Below are positions 58,966-64,000 of a stretch of 64,000 nt of DNA, one piece after another. The stretch is from Streptomyces sp. Z26. GTDB taxonomy: Bacteria > Actinomycetota > Actinomycetes > Streptomycetales > Streptomycetaceae. Positions within the stretch are counted from its first letter, which is position 1; the number at the start of each line of letters is the position of its first letter. Below the pieces are notes generated by a model, which did no database searches, was not told the origin of the DNA, and saw only the letters and a program-made list of their open reading frames with translations. The stretch is taken from positions 5,646,501-5,710,500 of the forward strand of contig NZ_RCHV01000002.1 of the NCBI RefSeq assembly GCF_003665095.1. Reading direction: 5' to 3'. A program made the translations under genes and the position numbers.

Positions 58966-60447
58966 GTGCACGCCACCAGCAGCCGCCGCCAGATACTGAC
59001 CGGGTCCGCCGCCGCGCTGGGACTCGCCGGATTCACCGCGGCGGTCACCGCGCTCGCCGACGACACCGGCGCCACCACCGCCCGCACGTCCGCGCCCGAC
59101 CTCAAGCCGCGCCGCCGCCCCCACCTCGTCGTGATCGTCGCCGACGACCTGGGCTCCGGCGAGCTGGGCGCCTACGGCCAGCGGCTGATCTCCACCCCGC
59201 GGATGGACGAACTGGCCGCCGGGGGCCTCCGCTTCACGCACGCCTACGCCGCCGCCCCCGTCTGCGCCCCGTCCCGCTGCTCGATGCTCACCGGCCTGCA
59301 CAGCGGCCACGCGGCGGTCCGCTCCAACCCGTTCCACGCCGGGCAGGCGCCGCTGGGCGACGGCGACACCACGTTCGCGGAGGTGCTGCGCGGGCGCGGC
59401 TACCGTACGGCCTGCATCGGCAAGTGGGGCTTCGGACCGGAACTCCCCGACCAGGCCAGCCACCCCAACCGGCGCGGTTTCGACGAGTTCTACGGCTACA
59501 TCGGGCACGGCCGCGCCCACGACTACTACCCCGAGAGCCTCTGGGACAACGGCCGCCGGACGGTGCTCACCGCCAACGCGCACGAGGCCCGCGGCACGTA
59601 CGCCCCCGAGCTGTTCCGCCGCCGCGCCCTGGACTTCGTCTCGCGGAACGCGTCCGGCGACGCGCCCTTCCTGCTGTACGTCGCGCCCAACGTGCCGCAC
59701 GCGCCGAGCCGCGCGGTGGAGCCCGCCGAGTACGCCCGCCGCCTCTGGTCACCGGCGAACAAGGGCCACGCCGCCCAGGTGGGCCAACTCGACACGCTCG
59801 TCGGGGACCTCGTCGACCGACTGCGCGCCGAGGGCCTCGAACGGGACACGGTCCTGCTGCTCACCAGCGACAACGGCCCGCACGAGGAGGGCGGCGCCGA
59901 CCCGGACCAGTTCCGGGCGACCGGCGACCTCCGCGGCTACAAGCGGAACCTCTACGAGGGCGGCATCCGCGTCCCGCTCATCGCGTGGGCACCCGGCCGG
60001 ATCGAGCCCGGCGCGGTGTCCCACCGCCCGACCCCGCTCACCGACCTGCTGCCCACCCTCGCCGAACTGGGCGGCGCCGACGCGCCGGACGGCATCGACG
60101 GGCTGTCCGTGGCGGGCCTGATGGGCGCCGGAGGGAGACCCGAGGCACACCGCTACCTCTACTGGTTCCGGAACGACCCGCACGCGACACCGCGCGCCCA
60201 GGCCGCCGACCGGGGGCGCGGGCTGCGGGTCTGCGAGGCGCTGCGGCAGGGGGAGTGGAAGCTCGTACGGTTCGCGCCCGGCCGCGACCGTACGGCGCCG
60301 GACCACCTCTGGGACGTCGAGCTGTACAACCTGCGGAAGGACCCCGGCGAGCGGCACGACGTGGCCGGGCGCCACCCGCGGATCGTGGCGGGGATGCTGC
60401 GGCAGCTGAAGGACGCCTGGACGGACCGGCCGCCGGTACGCGTCTGA
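58966..60447 (+). CDS. Secreted sulfatase (type I, formylglycine)
   Basis: A 493-residue sulfatase. The N-terminus SSRRQILTGSAAALGLAGFTAAVTALA is a twin-arginine-type signal. The active-site motif CAPSRCSMLTG has C100, the residue converted to formylglycine. Metal ligands are in VVIVADDLGSGELGAYG (D60, D61) and TSDNGPHEEGG (Asp/Asn); ACIGKWGFGPE and NVPHAPSR add the Lys and His. It would hydrolyse sulfate esters outside the cell, giving sulfate or freeing a sulfated glycan. A formylglycine-generating enzyme is not in the window. GTG 58966 follows AAGGAG inside a hairpin. Confidence 0.9.
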   Translation: MHATSSRRQILTGSAAALGLAGFTAAVTALADDTGATTARTSAPDLKPRRRPHLVVIVADDLGSGELGAYGQRLISTPRMDELAAGGLRFTHAYAAAPVCAPSRCSMLTGLHSGHAAVRSNPFHAGQAPLGDGDTTFAEVLRGRGYRTACIGKWGFGPELPDQASHPNRRGFDEFYGYIGHGRAHDYYPESLWDNGRRTVLTANAHEARGTYAPELFRRRALDFVSRNASGDAPFLLYVAPNVPHAPSRAVEPAEYARRLWSPANKGHAAQVGQLDTLVGDLVDRLRAEGLERDTVLLLTSDNGPHEEGGADPDQFRATGDLRGYKRNLYEGGIRVPLIAWAPGRIEPGAVSHRPTPLTDLLPTLAELGGADAPDGIDGLSVAGLMGAGGRPEAHRYLYWFRNDPHATPRAQAADRGRGLRVCEALRQGEWKLVRFAPGRDRTAPDHLWDVELYNLRKDPGERHDVAGRHPRIVAGMLRQLKDAWTDRPPVRV

Positions 60448-60472
60448 GGCGGCGCACCTCGGGGCGTACGCC

Positions 60473-62611
60473 TCAGCCGGGACCGCCGTCGGAGCCGTCG
60501 CCGTCCCCACCCCCGGGGGCGCCGCCCCGGAACTCGCACCACACGCACTTCCCCGTGCCGCGCGACTCCACGCCCCACACATCCGCGAGCTGGTCCACCA
60601 GCAGCAGCCCCCGCCCCGCCTGCGACGAGTCGGCCGGTGCGCGCAGCTGCGGGTGCGTGCTCGACAGGTCCGTCACCTCCACCCGCACCCGGGGCTCCGC
60701 CCCGGCCATCGGATAGACGGTGACGAGCGCCTCCCCGTCGGTGTGCAGCAGCGCGTTGGTGGCCAGCTCGTCCGTCACCAGCTCCACGTCGTCCGCCCGC
60801 GCGCCCGCCGCCCACGACCGGGCCGCCGACCGCACCATGTGCCGTACGGCCGCCAGCCCCTCCGGGTCGCCCGCCGCGAGCCGCTGCCGCAGCCGCCGCC
60901 CCGGCTGCGAGACGGCCGTCGCGTCGCGGTGCAGCAGCACCAGCGCCATGTCGTCGACGCCCTTCGCCTGCGCGGAACGCCCGCACAGCCGGTCGGCCAG
61001 CGCCTCCATGTCGCCCGCGGCCGCGCCGGGCGGCGCCATCTCCCGTACGCGTTCGGCGAGCGCCCCGATCCCGTCGTCCAGGTCGCGTCCCGGCTCCTCG
61101 ACCAGGCCGTCGGTGAACATCACCAGCATCTCGCCCGGCTCCATCTCCATGGCCGTCACCGGGTACTCCAGCTGCCCGAAGTACGCCGACAGCCCCAGCG
61201 GCATGGCCCCCAGCACCGGGAACGGGCGGCAGCGCCCGTCGGGTCGGCGCAGCAGCGGCGTGAGATGACCCGCCCGCACCATCCGGACCCAGCCGCTCGC
61301 CGGGTCTGCCTCCGCGTACAGGCAGGTCGCGAACCGGCCGGTGTCCAGGTCGTTGAGGAAGACCGACGCCCGCGCCATCACCGCCGACGCCGAGTGCCCC
61401 TCGGTCGCGTACGCCCGCAGCACGATCCGCAGCTGACCCATCACGGCGGCGGCGTGCGTATCGTGGCCCTGCACGTCGCCCACGACGGCGGCGACCTTCC
61501 CGCCGGGCAGCGGGATCACGTCGTACCAGTCGCCGCCGATGTCCCGGCCCTGCCGCGCCGACCGGTAGCGGACGGCGGCCCGTAGGCCGGGGACGCTGGG
61601 CAGCGAGTGCGGCAGCATGGCCTGCTGGAGCCCCTCGGCCAGCTCGTGCTCCTGCTCGAAGAGGAGCGCGCGTTGCAGGCTCTGCGCGATGCTGGCGGTC
61701 AGCGCGGTGAGCAGGGTCCGCTCCTCGGCGGTGAACGGGTGCCGCCCCCGGTAGAGCAGCCCGATCGCGCCGATCGCCCCGGCCTGCGCGATCAGCGGCA
61801 GATAGGCGGCGGCGGAGGCGCCGACGCTCTCCACGTACGGCCAGACGTGCGGGTAGCGGACGGCGAAGTCCTCGCGCGAGACGACGTACCGGGGGGTGAG
61901 GGTGCGCACCACCTCGCTGAGCGGCAGCGGGTCGTCGAGCCGGGTCAGCACCAGCTCCGGCGGATGTTCCGTGCCCGAGTCGCCGATCAGCCGGAGGCGG
62001 CCGTCCTCCACCATGCCCACGACCACGTCGATCGCGCCGAGCTGCTCCAGGCCGGGCGACCGCTCCAGCGCGCCGAGCACCTCCTCGACCGTACGGGCGT
62101 GGGCCAGCGCCGCCGTCGTACGCTCCACCACCCCCGCCTGCCGCAGCCGCTCCGCGTCCGGGGCGGGCCGGGCGGCGGGCTGGCTCAGCTCCTCGGTGGC
62201 GTCGCGGAGGATGCCGATGACGCGGTACGGGCGGCCCGTCGTGTCCCGCTGGATGCTGCCCTGGCTGTGCGTCCAGCGGATGGAGCCGTCCCGGCGGCGG
62301 CACCGGAAGTAGACGCCGTACCGCGGCCGTCCGCTCATGATCGCCTGCGTCACCTGCGCCTCCAGGCGGGCGGCCTCGGCGGCGGGGACGCGCTTGGTGA
62401 AGCAGAAGGGGTCCCCGTCGTAGTCCTCGGGGTCGATGTCCACGACCTCCAGCGCGGAACGGTCCAGGTGCAGGTAGCCGCGTTCGAGGTCCCAGTCGAA
62501 GCAGCCGCTGTGGTTCAGCGTGAGGGCGGTGTCCGCGTCGGCGGGCCAGCGCCCGCCGCCCGGCGGCGTGGCGCTTTCCGGCGGTCGGCGTCCGTCTTCG
62601 TCAGCGTGCAT
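60473..62611 (-). CDS. PAS-GAF-PP2C (SpoIIE)-HATPase signalling protein
   Basis: A 712-residue cytoplasmic multi-domain regulator. In order: PAS (about 35-145, with RCRRRDGSIRWTHSQGSIQRDTTGRPYRVIGILRDATE), GAF (about 165-315), SpoIIE-type PP2C (about 325-560, with GRDIGGDWYDVIPLPGGKVAAVVGDVQGHDTHAAAVMGQLR and the metal Asp residues, and GVDDMALVLLHRD), and a C-terminal anti-sigma-factor-like HATPase (about 585-700, DDVELVTDELATNALLHTDG). Such proteins both phosphorylate and dephosphorylate anti-sigma-factor antagonists. I take ATG 62611; GTG 62620 is also possible, and neither has a good ribosome site. It converges on the sulfatase gene. Confidence 0.9.
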   Translation of the reverse strand: MHADEDGRRPPESATPPGGGRWPADADTALTLNHSGCFDWDLERGYLHLDRSALEVVDIDPEDYDGDPFCFTKRVPAAEAARLEAQVTQAIMSGRPRYGVYFRCRRRDGSIRWTHSQGSIQRDTTGRPYRVIGILRDATEELSQPAARPAPDAERLRQAGVVERTTAALAHARTVEEVLGALERSPGLEQLGAIDVVVGMVEDGRLRLIGDSGTEHPPELVLTRLDDPLPLSEVVRTLTPRYVVSREDFAVRYPHVWPYVESVGASAAAYLPLIAQAGAIGAIGLLYRGRHPFTAEERTLLTALTASIAQSLQRALLFEQEHELAEGLQQAMLPHSLPSVPGLRAAVRYRSARQGRDIGGDWYDVIPLPGGKVAAVVGDVQGHDTHAAAVMGQLRIVLRAYATEGHSASAVMARASVFLNDLDTGRFATCLYAEADPASGWVRMVRAGHLTPLLRRPDGRCRPFPVLGAMPLGLSAYFGQLEYPVTAMEMEPGEMLVMFTDGLVEEPGRDLDDGIGALAERVREMAPPGAAAGDMEALADRLCGRSAQAKGVDDMALVLLHRDATAVSQPGRRLRQRLAAGDPEGLAAVRHMVRSAARSWAAGARADDVELVTDELATNALLHTDGEALVTVYPMAGAEPRVRVEVTDLSSTHPQLRAPADSSQAGRGLLLVDQLADVWGVESRGTGKCVWCEFRGGAPGGGDGDGSDGGPG

Positions 62612-62813
62612 ACCGGGCACCCGGGGAGGTCACGGGCGCCCGGCGGTACGCGCGCGTGGTCCGTCGGTCGTCACCCTGACACTTTATGCAGATGTTCAGC
62701 CGTTTTGCCCAGAGAGGTGACGGGACCAGTTTCAGCCACCGGGAGTCGCCCCGGGGGCCGCCACCGGACCCGTCACCCGTCTCGTCGGTCGCCTTCCCGG
62801 CCGCCCCCGGCCG

Positions 62814-64000
62814 TCAGGCGGTGAGCAGCGCCGGGTCGCTGACGCCCGGCTTCCCGTTCTCCACGTGCCCGGCGAACCGGCGCAGCCACGCGCCGCCGGT
62901 GTCCGCCGTCACCTCCAGGTCGTACCAGCGGGCGTCGCCCTGGAGCGCCACCTTCCGCACCACGCGCCCGCCCGCGGGCACCCGCTCCGTGAGCCCCTCG
63001 CCGCCGTACGCGTCCGTCACGGTGAGCGCGCACTCCTCCGCGCCCGCGTTCGTCAGCGTCAGCTCCACGGCGCCGCCGTCCTCCGCGACGTGCCGCGCCG
63101 TGACCTCCGGGCCCGCCGTGCCGCCGGGACCGCGGAAGGTGCGCAGGAAACCGTTCGGGCCGTGCACGGTCAGGTCGTACGCGCCGTCGGTGCCCGCCGT
63201 GTGCCAGGCGTCGGACAGCTCCTTGCCCGCCTCGGCGGTGTACGTCCACGGCCCGTCCGTGCGGTTCCCCGACGTCACGCAGAAGCACGCGCCCGCCGCG
63301 TCCCCCGGGGCGAAGGTCAGCGTGACGCGGCCCGCGTCCGGCGTCACCTCCGTGTCCACGCGCGGCGCGTACGGCAACGGCCGCATCGGCCGCGAACCGG
63401 CCTCCTGCCGGGGCAGTTCGCCCCGCTCGGGCGGCACCGGCACGTAGTCGGGGTGCCGGTCGCGGTCCGGCGGCTCGTACGCGGCGGTGTCGGGCAGGTC
63501 GGCCGGTGCCGTGTCCTTCAGGCCGAAGTCGAAGGCGGAGGTGAGGTCGCCGCAGACCGCCCGCCGCCAGGGCGAGATGTTCGGCTCCTCGACGCCGAAC
63601 CGGCGCTCCATGAAGCGGATCAGCGACGTGTGGTCGAACGTCTCCGAGCACACGTAGCCACCGGTGCTCCACGGCGACACCACGAGCGTCGGCACGCGCT
63701 GCCCCAGCCCGTACGGTCCGGCGGCGAAGCCGCCGTCGCCGGGGAAGTGGTCGAGGGCGGTGTCCACGGTGGAGGCGCCGCGGTCGGCGGAGGCGGGCGG
63801 GTAGGGCGGCAGCACGTGGTCGAAGTAGCCGTCGTTCTCGTCGTACGTGATGAAGAGCGCCGTACGGGCCCACACCTCCGGGTCCGCGGTGAGCGCGTCG
63901 AGCAGCCGGGCGATGTACCAGGCGCCGTAGTTCGCGGGCCAGTTGGGATGCTCGGTGAACGCCTCGGGGGCGGCGACCCAGGAGACCTGCGGCAGCTTCC
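62814..64000 (-). CDS. Phosphocholine-specific phospholipase C, 3' part (5' end outside window)
   Basis: The open frame runs to the window edge, so the N-terminal part is missing. Just inside the edge the frame reads LPQVSWVAAPEAFTEHPNWPANYG, then ALFITYDENDGYFDHVLPPYPP, VPTLVVSPWSTGGYVCSETFDHTSLIRFMERRFG: the diagnostic blocks of the PlcC/phospholipase C-acid phosphatase superfamily. After about residue 230 of the visible part come two beta-sandwich domains (DUF756 type) typical of the C-terminus. These secreted enzymes hydrolyse phosphatidylcholine and related lipids, often for phosphate. A methionine-like start at 63875 is internal, since conserved sequence continues upstream of it. Confidence 0.93.
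   Translation of the reverse strand, partial: KLPQVSWVAAPEAFTEHPNWPANYGAWYIARLLDALTADPEVWARTALFITYDENDGYFDHVLPPYPPASADRGASTVDTALDHFPGDGGFAAGPYGLGQRVPTLVVSPWSTGGYVCSETFDHTSLIRFMERRFGVEEPNISPWRRAVCGDLTSAFDFGLKDTAPADLPDTAAYEPPDRDRHPDYVPVPPERGELPRQEAGSRPMRPLPYAPRVDTEVTPDAGRVTLTFAPGDAAGACFCVTSGNRTDGPWTYTAEAGKELSDAWHTAGTDGAYDLTVHGPNGFLRTFRGPGGTAGPEVTARHVAEDGGAVELTLTNAGAEECALTVTDAYGGEGLTERVPAGGRVVRKVALQGDARWYDLEVTADTGGAWLRRFAGHVENGKPGVSDPALLTA

Noticed and set aside
63873..63875. GTG as start of the phospholipase C gene
   Set aside because: Conserved family sequence continues upstream in the same frame to the window edge.

Overview
The window is a 64-kb stretch of a very GC-rich actinobacterial chromosome, almost certainly Streptomyces or a close relative. 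The evidence is strong G/C bias at third codon positions, frequent GTG starts with GGAGG-type ribosome binding sites, many 4-base stop/start overlaps (ATGA, GTGA), PASTA-free SpoIIE-type phosphatases, a LysM/transglycosylase protein preceded by a c-di-AMP riboswitch, and long spurious open frames on both strands. No tRNA, rRNA, CRISPR array, insertion sequence or phage gene was seen.

Layout. (1) 1-5634: a degenerate PP2C-like protein, a DUF2637 membrane protein, an iron-regulated FhuF-type (2Fe-2S) protein, a TPR protein and a secreted protein. (2) 5716-16510: one tight exopolysaccharide operon: GT4 glycosyltransferase, initiating sugar-phosphate transferase, O-antigen-polymerase-like protein, MurJ/Wzx-type flippase, polysaccharide deacetylase, second GT4, Wzz-like protein and a FemAB/GNAT-fold transferase. 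Next to it are a secreted GH26 enzyme (convergent) and an ATP-grasp enzyme overlapping a flavin oxidoreductase (17976-20647). (3) 20788-22239: a histidine/phenylalanine ammonia-lyase homologue whose MIO-forming Ala-Ser-Gly is Gly-Thr-Gly. (4) 22281-32209: a carbohydrate locus of GH4, PfkB kinase, ABC importer, secreted GH114 endo-polygalactosaminidase, DeoR regulator, tagatose-bisphosphate-type aldolase and AgaS-like SIS protein. Together these read as a galactosamine-polymer utilisation system. (5) 32442-41488: PucR regulator, divergent three-subunit xanthine dehydrogenase, AzgA-type purine permease and XdhC. (6) 41586-47964: LysM-transglycosylase with riboswitch, membrane-bound EEP-family protein, AlkZ-like glycosylase, secreted M64 metallopeptidase with an operator-bearing promoter, and a zinc-ribbon protein. 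(7) 48169-58618: the rest of purine and glyoxylate catabolism: glyoxylate carboligase, tartronate semialdehyde reductase, hydroxypyruvate isomerase, a divergent pair of small genes (one with a YheO/DauR-type helix-turn-helix), OHCU decarboxylase, HIU hydrolase, urate oxidase, an 8-oxoguanine-deaminase-type amidohydrolase and an NCS2 xanthine/urate permease. (8) 58966-64000: sulfatase, PAS-GAF-PP2C-HATPase phosphatase, and the 3' part of a phosphocholine-specific phospholipase C cut by the window edge.

How it works together. Regions 5 and 7 would take up purines, oxidise hypoxanthine/xanthine to urate, convert urate to S-allantoin, and recycle glyoxylate from allantoin breakdown to glycerate. 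Allantoinase, allantoicase and an AllR-type repressor are not in the window. Region 4 would cleave a galactosamine-rich polymer outside the cell, import the fragments and feed them through galactosamine-6-P and tagatose-1,6-bisphosphate into glycolysis. It lies next to a polymer-making operon that includes a deacetylase, so either a foreign polymer (fungal galactosaminogalactan, bacterial Pel) or a self-made one could be the substrate. Non-coding DNA carries many clean palindromes over recognisable promoters, and strong perfect hairpins separate most convergent gene pairs.
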